From Gammaproteobacteria bacterium (GTDB lineage Bacteria; Pseudomonadota; Gammaproteobacteria; HK1): a stretch of 64,000 bases of DNA. Position numbers and translations under genes: made by a program. The DNA lies in the NCBI GenBank assembly GCA_012103455.1, contig WLWT01000001.1, forward strand, positions 3,913,288-3,977,287, written 5' to 3'. Shown one piece after another: positions 1 to 8,037 of this stretch (its first letter is position 1; each line of letters opens with the position of its first letter). The notes beneath the pieces were generated by a model. That model was not told where the DNA came from, searched no databases, and worked only from the letters and a program-made list of their open reading frames with translations.

Positions 1-308
1 AGGAGCCAGACCGCAAAACCACCGCCGGCCACGATCAAGCACGACACGCGGATAAAACGCCCGGCGCTACGCAAACAGATGAGGTAACCGAAGACCAGTA
101 ACGGAAAAGTATTAGATAAAGTATGTCCCCAACCGCTATGCAACACCGGTGCGGCGGCAATACCCACTAAGCCGGTCAGCGAGCGCGGCTCGATGCCCCA
201 TGTATTCAAACGGTGCCCCAGCAACCAATTGAGCGCCTCTACCACCCAGATGATGGCGATGAGACCCAGCACGGGCCGCCCGCTTCTTTGCCACTTAAAA
301 TGTTTCAT
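1..308 (-). CDS. Rhomboid family intramembrane serine protease (partial, N-terminal part)
   Basis: An open frame starts with ATG at 308 on the minus strand and runs off the window edge with no stop, so only about the first 102 residues are visible. A GGAG ribosome-binding site lies 10 bases upstream. The product opens with a short basic segment, then a hydrophobic helix (LGLIAIIWVVEALNWLL). Next comes the rhomboid-like stretch GIEPRSLTGLVGIAAAPVLH with a following GWGHTLSNTFPLLVFGYLI, matching the loop-1 and first His/Asn region of rhomboid proteases, and another hydrophobic segment. The Ser-His catalytic pair would lie beyond the window, so activity cannot be judged. The gene diverges from ilvE. 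The family call is fairly secure from the HSGWGHTLSN pattern; other small membrane proteins are less likely. Confidence 0.72.
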   Translation of the reverse strand, partial: MKHFKWQRSGRPVLGLIAIIWVVEALNWLLGHRLNTWGIEPRSLTGLVGIAAAPVLHSGWGHTLSNTFPLLVFGYLICLRSAGRFIRVSCLIVAGGGFAVWL

Positions 309-349
309 CGCACCGGTCTCCATCGCAATAGCATCATTCACCTTCCCCC

Positions 350-397
350 TTGACACGGCTGCCTCTTGACATGGTTGCCTCTTGACATGGTCGTGGT
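350..397. repeat. Three tandem 16-bp units, each starting TTGACA
   Basis: Units start at 350, 366 and 382 (TTGACACGGCTGCCTC, TTGACATGGTTGCCTC, TTGACATGGTCGTGGT). The array lies between the divergent rhomboid and ilvE genes. Each unit begins with a perfect consensus -35 hexamer, but no good -10 box follows at 16-18 bp. An inverted repeat CGTGGT/ACCACG overlaps the last unit. It could be promoter-related or simply slippage expansion. Confidence 0.6.
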
Positions 398-506
398 CGT
401 CTCACCACGATCACGCTGACGGCTTGATCATGCTTATGCCGTAATCGTGACAATGGCATGAGCAAAACAAAAGCCCCCTACACGCACACAATCCGGTAAC
501 TTCCGC

Positions 507-1613
507 ATGGACAACCTCAGGGACCCTCTCAGCGTCACCTTGGTGACCGAAAGCCGCCTCACAAGCACCGACTTCAACGATCTGGGCTTCGGCAACCACT
601 TCTCGGATCACATGTTCAGCATGGAATTCGAAAACGGTGCTTGGCGCAACCCGAGCATCATTCCCTATGGCCCCATTGCGATGGAACCAGGCACTGGGGC
701 ATTGCACTACAGTCAGTCCGTATTCGAAGGGCTGAAAGCATTCCGTGGTAGCGATGATCAGATCCGGGTGTTCAGGCCGGACATGAACGCGAGGCGCATG
801 GCCCGCTCTTGCGAACGGTTGTGCATTCCCGTCATCGACCCAGCGCTATTCATCGAGGCCGTGCGCGCAATCGTACGCACCGATCAGGACTGGATCCCGG
901 GCAAACGGGGTCAAGCGCTGTACGTGAGGCCCATCGTGTTCGGTGTGGAGCCACACCTGGAGGTACGCCCCGCCAGCCGTTACCGCTTCCTCATCATGAC
1001 CTCACCGGTACGGACTTACTACGGCGATGAGATAACACCGGTGGCCCTGCATGTACAGCAGCACTACACCCGGGCCAGCCCGGGGGGGGTCGGTGAGGCC
1101 AAAACGGGCGGCAACTACGCCGCCAGCCTACTGCCCGGAGAGCGGGCCCGGGACCAAGGCTTCAACCAAGCGCTATGGCTAGACGGTATCGAGCATAAAT
1201 ACGTTGAAGAAGTCGGCCAAATGAACATCTTCTTCCGCTTCGGCGACACCGTGGTCACGCCGGCGCTGCGCGGCACCATCTTGCCGGGGGTCACCCGCGA
1301 TAGCGTCATCACCTTGCTGCGCGATCAGGGCTTTGCGGTGGAAGAACGAAGACTGGCTGTAGATGAAGTACTGGAAGGATCGCGCTCGGGTACTCTGCGC
1401 GAAGTGTTCGGCGCCGGCACCGCCGCTGTCATCGCCCCTGTGGGCCGTATCTGCCTAGGCGGGACAACCTACGAGATCAACAACAACGAACCCGGCGAAC
1501 TCACCGGTGCGCTCTATAACAAAATCACGTCCATACAATACGGGGAAACCAACGACCCCCACGGATGGAATATGCTGGTCCCCGCCGGTAAGGCCGCCGC
1601 CGCGGCCGAATAA
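507..1613 (+). CDS. ilvE: Branched-chain-amino-acid aminotransferase
   Basis: PLP enzyme of fold type IV, 368 aa. It transfers the amino group between glutamate and the 2-oxo acids of leucine, isoleucine and valine in the cytoplasm, serving both synthesis and the first step of degradation. The Schiff-base lysine is Lys199 in GGVGEAKTGGNYAASL, and the family motifs SQSVFEGLKAFR and GTAAVIAPVGRI are present. The length matches the longer, eukaryote-like BCAT branch rather than the ~300-aa E. coli IlvE type. The ATG at 507 has only a weak upstream purine stretch, so a downstream start is possible. MITE copy 1 begins 6 bases after the stop codon. Functionally it could feed the isovaleryl-CoA and isobutyryl-CoA pathway at the far end of the window, but that link is inference. 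Confidence 0.93.
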   Translation: MDNLRDPLSVTLVTESRLTSTDFNDLGFGNHFSDHMFSMEFENGAWRNPSIIPYGPIAMEPGTGALHYSQSVFEGLKAFRGSDDQIRVFRPDMNARRMARSCERLCIPVIDPALFIEAVRAIVRTDQDWIPGKRGQALYVRPIVFGVEPHLEVRPASRYRFLIMTSPVRTYYGDEITPVALHVQQHYTRASPGGVGEAKTGGNYAASLLPGERARDQGFNQALWLDGIEHKYVEEVGQMNIFFRFGDTVVTPALRGTILPGVTRDSVITLLRDQGFAVEERRLAVDEVLEGSRSGTLREVFGAGTAAVIAPVGRICLGGTTYEINNNEPGELTGALYNKITSIQYGETNDPHGWNMLVPAGKAAAAAE

Positions 1614-1619
1614 CCAACC

Positions 1620-1761
1620 GGGCACCTGCTAAAAATAGTCATTGTTTCGTGAGTGCAAGGAAGCACCGCGCGCACAACCGCAGTGTATAGGTGATACTTG
1701 AGGATTCGAGCACGGAGCGGACGCCGCAATCGCGGAAACAGTGCATTGTTAGCAGGTGCCC
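1620..1761 (-). mobile_element. MITE family 1, copy 1 (142 bp)
   Basis: Element with inverted ends GGGCACCTGCTAA and its complement, containing the same internal sequence as eight other copies in the window. It is in reverse orientation relative to copies 2, 4, 6, 8 and 9. The flanking tetranucleotides are AACC (1616-1619) and AACG (1762-1765), a 4-bp target duplication with one mismatch. There is no coding capacity. It separates ilvE from the coiled-coil gene. Confidence 0.9.
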
Positions 1762-1790
1762 AACGGCTAAAAGACTCGATGGAGAACATT

Positions 1791-3149
1791 ATGATGCGAA
1801 TCAATGCGTTTACCGCAGCTTTGCTGATATCCGGCACGCTGGGCGGCACCCTGCCCGCGCATGCTCAGTTAGATGCGCTCAACAAGCTAGTGGAATCGGC
1901 CACCGAGGAAACCGGCTCTGCGCCCGCCTCGCAAGACGCCGCGGCCGGCGCCATCAAGGCGTTGACTGGCGGCGACACCGCGGCACCGGCCGCCGCCAGC
2001 CAGCTCGTTGGCGGACAAGCGGGCGGTTCGCAGCTAAAAGCACTGAGCAGCCAACTGCAAGGTAAAACCGCCGAAAATAACGCGCTACAGGGGATGATTG
2101 GCAATCTCGAAGGAGAGAACAGCGCGTTACAAGGCTTGGTCGGCAACTTGAAAGGCGAAAACAGCTCCCTAAAAAGCCTAGTGGGCAATCTCCAAGGCGA
2201 CCTCGCCTCCAAGGTATCGGAGATAGCCGGACTTAAAGGGAAAATGGGCGATATGACCGGCTTGCTGAACACTTCCAAAGCCAAGAATCTGGAACTAGAA
2301 GGGTTGTTAGGTGGGGTAAAAGGAGAGAACAGCGCATTACAAGGCTTGGTCGGCAACTTGAAAGGCGAAAACAGCTCCCTAAAAAGCCTAGTGGGCAATC
2401 TCCAAGGCGACCTCGCCTCCAAGGTATCGGAAATGGCCGGACTTAAAGGGAAGCTGGGCGATATGACCGGCTTGCTGAACGCTTCCAAAGCCGAGAATCT
2501 GGAACTAGATGGGTTGTTAGGCGGGGTAAAAAGCGATCTGGCCAGCAAAGCCGCTGAGCTCGCCGGCCTGGAATCCAAACTGGGCGACCTGGATGGTCTG
2601 CTCGATCTCACCAAGGCTGAGAACACCCAGCTGCTCGGTGAAGTCGGCGGCCTCAATGATCGCTTGAGCACCAAGGATGGCGAACTGAATTCACTCAAAG
2701 CGCTGCTCGAATCCAGCAACGCTAAAAAAACCACCTTGGAGCAAAGCCTCACCGCTGCGCAGGGTGAAGTGGGTGGCAAGCTGGCAGAAATCAATCAGCT
2801 CAAGAGCAGTATGACCACCATGCAAAGCGAACTCGCGAAGAGCAATGTGCAGAGCGCCGAACTCGGTCAACGGGCCGATAACCTTCAATCCACCCTCACG
2901 GAAACTCAAGCGCAACTGACCAAGAAAACCGAGGAGGCAGCACTCGCTAATGCCGAGATCGATACTGCCACCACCAAAGCGGACGAGTTGGAGAGTCGAT
3001 TATCTGAAGCGAACAACGAGAACACCGCCCTAGCCGAGCGGGTTGAGAGCATGCAGACCCAGCGCAACGTCTTCGCGGGTCTGATGATCATCGCTATCGT
3101 CATCGGCCTTGCGCTCAGGCGCAGTGGCGGTGGCGCCGCTGCGGCTTAA
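1791..3149 (+). CDS. Secreted coiled-coil repeat protein with C-terminal membrane anchor
   Basis: About 452 aa, function not recognised. The start at 1791 (or 1794) is chosen because GGAG sits at 1781-1784 and a signal peptide follows at once (MMRINAFTAALLISGTLGG, cleavage after AHA). Longer in-frame extensions run into MITE sequence. The mature protein is almost entirely helical and low in complexity, with recurring GNLxGENSxLxxLV units of about 14 residues followed by Glu/Lys/Ser-rich heptads typical of coiled coils. It ends in one hydrophobic helix (VFAGLMIIAIVIGLALRR) and a Gly/Ala tail, which suggests a periplasmic rod anchored at its C-terminus. A 70-residue block is tandemly duplicated. 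It stands alone between a MITE and an antisense pseudogene. Confidence 0.75.
   Translation: MMRINAFTAALLISGTLGGTLPAHAQLDALNKLVESATEETGSAPASQDAAAGAIKALTGGDTAAPAAASQLVGGQAGGSQLKALSSQLQGKTAENNALQGMIGNLEGENSALQGLVGNLKGENSSLKSLVGNLQGDLASKVSEIAGLKGKMGDMTGLLNTSKAKNLELEGLLGGVKGENSALQGLVGNLKGENSSLKSLVGNLQGDLASKVSEMAGLKGKLGDMTGLLNASKAENLELDGLLGGVKSDLASKAAELAGLESKLGDLDGLLDLTKAENTQLLGEVGGLNDRLSTKDGELNSLKALLESSNAKKTTLEQSLTAAQGEVGGKLAEINQLKSSMTTMQSELAKSNVQSAELGQRADNLQSTLTETQAQLTKKTEEAALANAEIDTATTKADELESRLSEANNENTALAERVESMQTQRNVFAGLMIIAIVIGLALRRSGGGAAAA
2112..2531 (+). repeat. Two tandem 210-bp coding repeats
   Basis: The segments 2112-2321 and 2322-2531 are nearly identical and encode two consecutive 70-residue blocks starting GENSALQGLVGNLKGENSS. 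They differ at only a few positions (for example KMGD/KLGD and LNTS/LNAS), so the duplication is recent or kept uniform. The period is a multiple of three and of seven residues, so the coiled-coil register is kept. Confidence 0.85.
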
Positions 3150-3159
3150 CGACGCAGCA

Positions 3160-3475
3160 CTAGTCGGCGCTACGCACGTTCACCGGGGCCGGCCCGGCAA
3201 AGGCCATCGCCTGCTCCAAAGCAGCGCGATGATCTGCCGGCGCTTCGCTGAAAGCGCTGCAACCACCAAAGGCTTTCAGCATCTTGGCGTAGCGGACCTC
3301 TGCGAAGCAGCACACGCGGCGGGATGGGACCGTCTTCGGGCAACTCGGCGATACCGCCGCCCATACCACCGTTGTTCAGCGCCACGATCTTCACCGGTAA
3401 GCGGTACCGGCACATGGCCGCCACCGCCATGGCGGAGAAACCGAAGCCGGCATCACCTTCCAAACTGAAGCGTTA
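3160..3475 (-). pseudogene. Oxalyl-CoA decarboxylase, C-terminal remnant
   Basis: The minus strand encodes LEGDAGFGFSAMAVAAMCRY then LPVKIVALNNGGMGGG, which is the TPP-binding GDxxFGFSxxE...NNGG region of oxalyl-CoA decarboxylase. Reading then shifts to another frame (AEVRYAKMLKAFGG, then EQAMAFAGPAPVNV and a stop at 3160), matching the extreme C-terminus of the family. Only about 100 of roughly 560 codons remain, with a frameshift near 3330. Oxalyl-CoA decarboxylase normally pairs with formyl-CoA:oxalate CoA-transferase, and a gene of that family lies at 3568. This looks like the relic of an oxalate-degradation pair; other TPP enzymes of the acetolactate synthase family are possible. Confidence 0.65.
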
Positions 3476-3567
3476 CAGCGCACAGACGATCTCACACTGA
3501 CAGCCCGCCCGAAAATCATGGCATTGTCGTAACCGTGAGCATGGCATCGCACAGGAGATAAGCAACG

Positions 3568-4791
3568 GTGAACGACACGGCAAACGGGCAACCGGCCCTG
3601 AACGGCATCAAAGTCTTGGACCTCACGCAATTCGAGGCAGGGCCTTCCTGCACCGAAGCGCTGGCCTGGTTGGGGGCGGAGGTCGTCAAAGTAGAGGAAC
3701 CTGAAAGAGGCGAGCCGGGACGCTGGGGCTTTAGCAACAGGGCCGACGCCGACGGCCATTATTTCATCTTCTACAACCTCAACAAACGCAGTGTCACGTG
3801 CAACTTGAAATCCGATGAGGGCAAAGCCCTGCTGGCGAGTCTCATCGAAAAAGTCGATGTAGTCATCGAAAACATGGCGCCCGGCACTTTTGCCCGGCTC
3901 GGCTTCGATTTCGAGCGCATCGGCCAGCTTAACCCCGCAGCGATATTCGCCCAGATCAAGGGCTTTTCGCCACACAGCCCGCATGCGGACTATCTCGCTT
4001 TCGACATGATTGCACAGGCCACTGGCGGCACTATGGGCGTTAACGGCGAACCCGATGCGCCGCCGGTGCGGCCAGGCGCCACTATAGGCGACACCGGCAC
4101 GGGCATGTTGTGCGCTATGGGCATCATCGCCGCCCTCTTTCAGCGGGTCACCACCGGGCGCGGACAACACATAGAAATCGCCATGCGCGATGCCATGCTG
4201 AACTACTGCCGCACGCCCATGAGCCGGCAAGCGTCCACCGACGAGGTACTGCCCCGCACCGGCAACGCCATCATGGGTACGGCACCCAGCGGACTCTATC
4301 AGTGCAAGCCAGGCGGTCCCGACGACTACTGCTACATCTTCGCCTCGCGCGGCAACGAAGAGCACTGGCGCCGGCTGGTGCGGGCCATCGGGCGCGAGGA
4401 GTTGTTGGACGATCCGCGTATGGCCGATGGCGCCACCCGCGCCGAACACCGTCGCGCAGTGGACGAAGCGATCGCCGGATTCACGTCACAGCACACCAAA
4501 GAAGAGGTCATGGCCATCATCGCCGGTGCCAAAGTGCCCTGTGGCGCCGTCTTCAATACGTTGGAGCTGCTAAACGATGAAGATCTCATCGCCCGGGGCA
4601 TGATCCGCACCATCGATCATCCAGTGCGCGGACCGACTAAAGTGTCCGGCTGGCCGCTCAAGATGTCCGCCAGCCACGTGCCCATCGAACCGGCGCCGCT
4701 GCACGGCGCCGACAACGCGGCCATCTACGGCGAATGGCTAGGCTACACGGCCGCGCAGGTGGCGGACATGCGGGCACGGAACATCATCTGA
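3568..4791 (+). CDS. CaiB/BaiF (type III) CoA-transferase, formyl-CoA:oxalate CoA-transferase-like
   Basis: 407 aa, the full length of family III CoA-transferases. These enzymes move CoA between carboxylic acids through an aspartyl-CoA anhydride. The start is GTG at 3568 with AGGAG at 3553-3557. Family motifs are clear: LNGIKVLDLTQFEAGPSCTE at the N-terminus, LGAEVVKVEEPERGEPGRWG, NKRSVTCNLKSDEG, and the catalytic aspartate region YLAFDMIAQATGGTMGVNG. Similarity to Frc and an adjacent oxalyl-CoA decarboxylase remnant suggest oxalate or formyl-CoA chemistry, but substrate cannot be fixed from sequence; succinate or 2-hydroxy acid transferases belong to the same family. A second, truncated paralogue follows 19 bp downstream. 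Confidence 0.85.
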   Translation: MNDTANGQPALNGIKVLDLTQFEAGPSCTEALAWLGAEVVKVEEPERGEPGRWGFSNRADADGHYFIFYNLNKRSVTCNLKSDEGKALLASLIEKVDVVIENMAPGTFARLGFDFERIGQLNPAAIFAQIKGFSPHSPHADYLAFDMIAQATGGTMGVNGEPDAPPVRPGATIGDTGTGMLCAMGIIAALFQRVTTGRGQHIEIAMRDAMLNYCRTPMSRQASTDEVLPRTGNAIMGTAPSGLYQCKPGGPDDYCYIFASRGNEEHWRRLVRAIGREELLDDPRMADGATRAEHRRAVDEAIAGFTSQHTKEEVMAIIAGAKVPCGAVFNTLELLNDEDLIARGMIRTIDHPVRGPTKVSGWPLKMSASHVPIEPAPLHGADNAAIYGEWLGYTAAQVADMRARNII

Positions 4792-4810
4792 AGCTAGCAG
4801 ATAAAAAAAC

Positions 4811-4990
4811 ATGAGCAAAGCACTGGACGGTATCCGCGTCATCGACCTGACCCACAATCAGGCCAGACCGGCCTGCGCGCAGATCCTGGCCTGGTTCGGC
4901 GCGCAGGTGATCAAACTGGAGACGCCGGGCAGCGGCGATGTGGCCCGGGCGCAAAATGCCGATGAGCTGTTTTTTTGCCTGTTCAACTGA
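4811..4990 (+). pseudogene. Second family III CoA-transferase, truncated after ~59 codons
   Basis: Starts with ATG at 4811 as MSKALDGIRVIDLTHNQARP, continues CAQILAWFGAQVIKLETPGS, and stops at 4990 just where the NKRS motif should come. It is clearly the N-terminus of a paralogue of the gene at 3568. The stop codon is created by a junction: from 4988 on, the DNA is a copied piece of the thioesterase gene at 7710. About 350 codons are missing. Confidence 0.8.
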
Positions 4991-5098
4991 TGACGCAGTT
5001 CGGCTGGAATGCCGCCTACGAAGAGGAACACCGGGTGGGTTTTTCCACTTTCGAGTTGCAGATGGAAATGACCGATCCGCCCGCGCTGGGTACCGCCA
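4988..5098 (+). repeat. 111-bp duplicated fragment of the thioesterase gene
   Basis: Positions 4988-5098 are identical to 7710-7820 (offset 2722) except for one base near the end (ATGACC versus ATAACC). The match stops abruptly on both sides. The two copies bracket the AbiE island, so the 2.6 kb between them was probably gained or rearranged in an event that left this partial copy behind. Confidence 0.9.
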
Positions 5099-5137
5099 CG
5101 GCAACGATTTAGCCGCGATGCACGGGCGAGATTCGGG

Positions 5138-5194
5138 TTGTCTTTCCCGGAACGGCGTGTATGATTATGTCGGGACTTGTGAATAACTCCCGAC
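5138..5194 (+). promoter_or_regulatory. Predicted promoter and AbiEi operator
   Basis: A -35-like TTGTCT (5138-5143), 16-bp spacer and -10-like TATGAT (5160-5165) precede a perfect 7-bp inverted repeat GTCGGGA (5169-5175) / TCCCGAC (5188-5194) at the expected transcript start. AbiEi antitoxins are known to repress their own promoters by binding inverted repeats, so this palindrome is the likely operator. Confidence 0.6.
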
Positions 5195-5206
5195 GTTTTC
5201 AGAATC

Positions 5207-5809
5207 GTGTCGCAAACGAAAAAAGAACGCATTCTTGAACTGCTGAAAAACACGGGAGTTCTGCGCCCGCGTGATTTGGCCGAGTTGGGAATCTCTGGTG
5301 GATATCTTGCCAGGCTCTATGACGAAGGCGTGTTGGATCGTCCGAGCCGAGGACTGTACACGCTGGCTGAGGCCGAACCAACCGAACATCGCACGCTGGC
5401 TGAGGCGGGAAAACTCGTGCCGCACGGGATCGTATGCCTGCTTAGCGCTCTGCGATTCTACGACCTCACAACGCAGGCTCCGTTTGAAGCCTGGCTGGCA
5501 ATAGGAGAAAAGGCTCGTCTGCCTAAAATCGACTATCCGCCGCTCCGTATCGTTCGCTTCTCCGGCGACGCACTTTCGTTTGGGGTGCAGGAACAAGAGA
5601 TCGAAGGCGTGAAAGTCCGGGTCTACTCCCCCGCCAAAACCGTCGCCGATTGCTTCAAGTATCGAAACAAGATTGGGCTCGACGTTGCGATTGAATCGCT
5701 TCGCGATTGCCTTCGACAACGCAAGGCCACCATGAACGAATTATGGGACGCGGCCAAGGTCTGCCGGATGTCGAAAGTTATGCGTCCTTACCTGGAGGCT
5801 GTAACATGA
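5207..5809 (+). CDS. abiEi: AbiEi-type antitoxin / transcriptional autorepressor (type IV toxin-antitoxin)
   Basis: 200 aa, GTG start at 5207. The N-terminal 70 residues form a winged-helix domain of the AbiEi type (ILELLKNTGVLRPRDLAELG, then LYDEGVLDRPSRGLYTL). The C-terminal antitoxin domain carries YSPAKTVADCFKYRNKIGLD, the hallmark of the family. AbiEi antagonises the AbiEii nucleotidyltransferase without a direct protein complex and represses the operon. The stop overlaps the start of abiEii in ATGA, so the genes are translationally coupled. A palindromic operator lies just upstream. No strong ribosome-binding site is visible, so the exact start is uncertain. The module sits between a truncated CoA-transferase and a chimeric gene, in line with lateral acquisition. 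Confidence 0.88.
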   Translation: MSQTKKERILELLKNTGVLRPRDLAELGISGGYLARLYDEGVLDRPSRGLYTLAEAEPTEHRTLAEAGKLVPHGIVCLLSALRFYDLTTQAPFEAWLAIGEKARLPKIDYPPLRIVRFSGDALSFGVQEQEIEGVKVRVYSPAKTVADCFKYRNKIGLDVAIESLRDCLRQRKATMNELWDAAKVCRMSKVMRPYLEAVT

Positions 5810-6738
5810 CCCAAGATCGTCCTCGCAACATGGCGGCGTCCGTTCGGCAGCGGCTGATGAACACAGCCAAAGAGCAAAAGGAAGCTTTCGACCCGGTCTT
5901 GCTGCGTTATGCCTTGGAAAGATTGCTTTACCGGCTTTCTCAATCGTCGCACCGGGATCGTTTCGTGCTCAAAGACGCGATGCTCTTTCAAACCTGGAGC
6001 GGCCAAGTTCATCGCCCCACGCGCGACCTAGATTTTCTGGGGCTCGCCTCGCCTTCGCTTTCCGACTTCGAAAGGATTTTCCGCGAGGTCTGCGAGCAAT
6101 CTGTCGAAGATGACGGGCTTCAGTTCCAGGCGGAATCCGTCCATGCCGATCGCATGAAGGAAGACGAGGAATACGAAGGGCTGCGTTTAAGGTTTCAAGC
6201 CAACCTCGCCTCGGCCCGCATTCCCATCCAAATCGACATCGGCTTCGGAGACGCCGTGACGCCGGAGCCGGACGAGATCGCTTATCCGACGTTGCTCGAT
6301 TTTCCCGCGCCGACGCTCAAGGCGTATCCGCGCGAAACGGTCGTCGCTGAAAAGTTCCAGGCGATGGTCATGTTGGGAATCGCCAACAGCCGGATGAAAG
6401 ATTTCTACGATGTCTGGACTTTGGCGAGGCAGTTTGCGTTTTCCGGCCCGGAACTGCGCAAGGCGATCGGCGCGACGTTCGAGCGACGAAAGACGGTGCC
6501 GCCTCAGTCCCCGCCGTTGGCTCTCACGACGGAGTTCACCGAAGATCAACAGAAGCTAACGCAATGGCGAGCGTTCCTTCGCAAGAACAAACTCGACGCC
6601 GAAGGGATGACGCTCACGGAAATCTCGGAGGTGCTGAAGCCGTTTCTGATGCCGCCGGCAGAGGCATTGGCCGTTGGCCGTGACTTCGAAATGAACTGGC
6701 CGCCCAACGGTCCGTGGCGAGCGAATCCTAAATCGTGA
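5806..6738 (+). CDS. abiEii: AbiEii-type nucleotidyltransferase toxin
   Basis: 310 aa from the ATG at 5806, preceded by GGAGG at 5793-5797; this overlaps the abiEi stop and is preferred over a much longer upstream extension. The toxin belongs to the DNA polymerase beta-like nucleotidyltransferase superfamily; such toxins block growth and can abort phage infection. Visible motifs are FVLKDAMLFQTW (motif I region; family members usually have KGG here), RPTRDLDFLG with the catalytic D-x-D, IQIDIGFGD, and AEKFQAMVMLGIANSRMKDF with YDVW. The less typical motif I makes activity slightly uncertain, but the frame is intact. Confidence 0.87.
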   Translation: MTQDRPRNMAASVRQRLMNTAKEQKEAFDPVLLRYALERLLYRLSQSSHRDRFVLKDAMLFQTWSGQVHRPTRDLDFLGLASPSLSDFERIFREVCEQSVEDDGLQFQAESVHADRMKEDEEYEGLRLRFQANLASARIPIQIDIGFGDAVTPEPDEIAYPTLLDFPAPTLKAYPRETVVAEKFQAMVMLGIANSRMKDFYDVWTLARQFAFSGPELRKAIGATFERRKTVPPQSPPLALTTEFTEDQQKLTQWRAFLRKNKLDAEGMTLTEISEVLKPFLMPPAEALAVGRDFEMNWPPNGPWRANPKS

Positions 6739-6790
6739 ATGTCAATCGGCGTAATTTATAGCGTTAGTTAGAAACCGGAGAAGCCACCGC

Positions 6791-8026
6791 ATGAGCGACG
6801 CAAAAGAGACACAACGGACGCGACAACCTATCGCTGTCGATCCAGACTATCTTATACGCGACAATCAGTTTTGGTATTGCAGTCAGAAGCATGGCGACTG
6901 CGACTTTGCCGATGATATTTGCGACCAGCCCACAATTACAATAAGAATCGCTGATTTGGGAACGCTTACCCTCACGCACTCGAAAGTTGGAAGAGACGGT
7001 CGGGCAACGCGATCTTTCACTTTGCCCGACGAGGCCGGCCGATGGTGGCAACAAAACAACGGCAACCGCGTCCGTGTTGAGCTGCTCGCCGTGGGCCAAG
7101 AACCGAAACCAGCCTTTGTAGGCAAGACGGAAACCGGGAAACCCATTACCGAACCCATTGACGCGCTACCCATTGACGCGATACCTAGGGGCTATAGCGA
7201 AACCTATAGGGGCCATGTACCCGCTTGGCATTGCGACGGCGTGGAGCATTTCACGATCGCTTATTACTTCGAGCGCTTGGAGCGGGCCACGGCGCGATTT
7301 TTAAGTGACCACGGTATCGCTCTTAGCGCGGCGCAACCGCCGCGGCACCGCAGTTTTTTCGTGCGCTATGCCCGCGAATTGCGGGTCTCCAGCGTATTCG
7401 TGATGCAAACCGGCATCATCGAACACAACGGCGCCCGCATGCATCTGGGCCACCGTATCGTCGATGCCGCCGATGGAGCCGTATGCACCACCATAGAGCA
7501 CACCTTGGAGGGTACAGCGCTTACCGGCATTGCCGATCGATCACGCATCGACTGGGACGGTCCCGCCCGCGCTGAGCGTCAGGTACCCGGCGACGATGCC
7601 GCTTGGGTGCGCACCGGCACCGATATAGTCATGCCGGGAGAACTGGACGCATCGGGCGGCCTGCAGCTATCGGGCAATATTCACCGCTTTTCCGCCTCCG
7701 GTGGGCATTTGATGACGCAGTTCGGCTGGAATGCCGCCTACGAAGAGGAACACCGGGTGGGTTTTTCCACTTTCGAGTTGCAGATGGAAATAACCGATCC
7801 GCCCGCGCTGGGTACCGCCATTGACGTGGAAGCTTGCGTGGCCAAGATGGGGCGCTCATCGGTGCACATCGTTCACCGCCTGGTTGACGCGGCCAGCCGC
7901 CAGCCACTGTCCACTTTACATCAACTGGGCGTGCATCTGGACAAAGATGCGCGCCGCCCATCGGCTATCCCGGCGTTTATTAAAGCAGCCGCGACCGGCA
8001 TTTCAACATCTGCGGTTTGTCCATAA
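6791..8026 (+). CDS. Chimeric gene: unknown N-terminal domain fused to hotdog-type acyl-CoA thioesterase
   Basis: 411 aa in one frame. From about residue 134 (PRGYSETYRGHVPAWHCDGV, then FTIAYYFERLERA) it looks like a two-hotdog acyl-CoA thioesterase related to YbgC/FadM-type hydrolases, which release acids from CoA in the cytoplasm. The first ~130 residues look unrelated (Asp/Thr-rich, FWYCSQKHGDCDFADD), with no recognised domain. The join lies near 7150-7190, next to a small repeat of CCCATTGACGCG. The N-terminal piece probably came in with the AbiE island and captured the thioesterase whose own start was lost. A 111-bp piece of the thioesterase part is duplicated at 4988. Whether the fusion is expressed and active is unknown. 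A gamma carbonic anhydrase gene follows 11 bp later. Confidence 0.6.
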   Translation: MSDAKETQRTRQPIAVDPDYLIRDNQFWYCSQKHGDCDFADDICDQPTITIRIADLGTLTLTHSKVGRDGRATRSFTLPDEAGRWWQQNNGNRVRVELLAVGQEPKPAFVGKTETGKPITEPIDALPIDAIPRGYSETYRGHVPAWHCDGVEHFTIAYYFERLERATARFLSDHGIALSAAQPPRHRSFFVRYARELRVSSVFVMQTGIIEHNGARMHLGHRIVDAADGAVCTTIEHTLEGTALTGIADRSRIDWDGPARAERQVPGDDAAWVRTGTDIVMPGELDASGGLQLSGNIHRFSASGGHLMTQFGWNAAYEEEHRVGFSTFELQMEITDPPALGTAIDVEACVAKMGRSSVHIVHRLVDAASRQPLSTLHQLGVHLDKDARRPSAIPAFIKAAATGISTSAVCP

Positions 8027-8037
8027 GGAGCGGCCCA

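Noticed and set aside
1698..1790. Longer N-terminus for the coiled-coil protein
   Set aside because: The extension translates MITE copy 1, while a ribosome-binding site and a signal peptide support the start at 1791.
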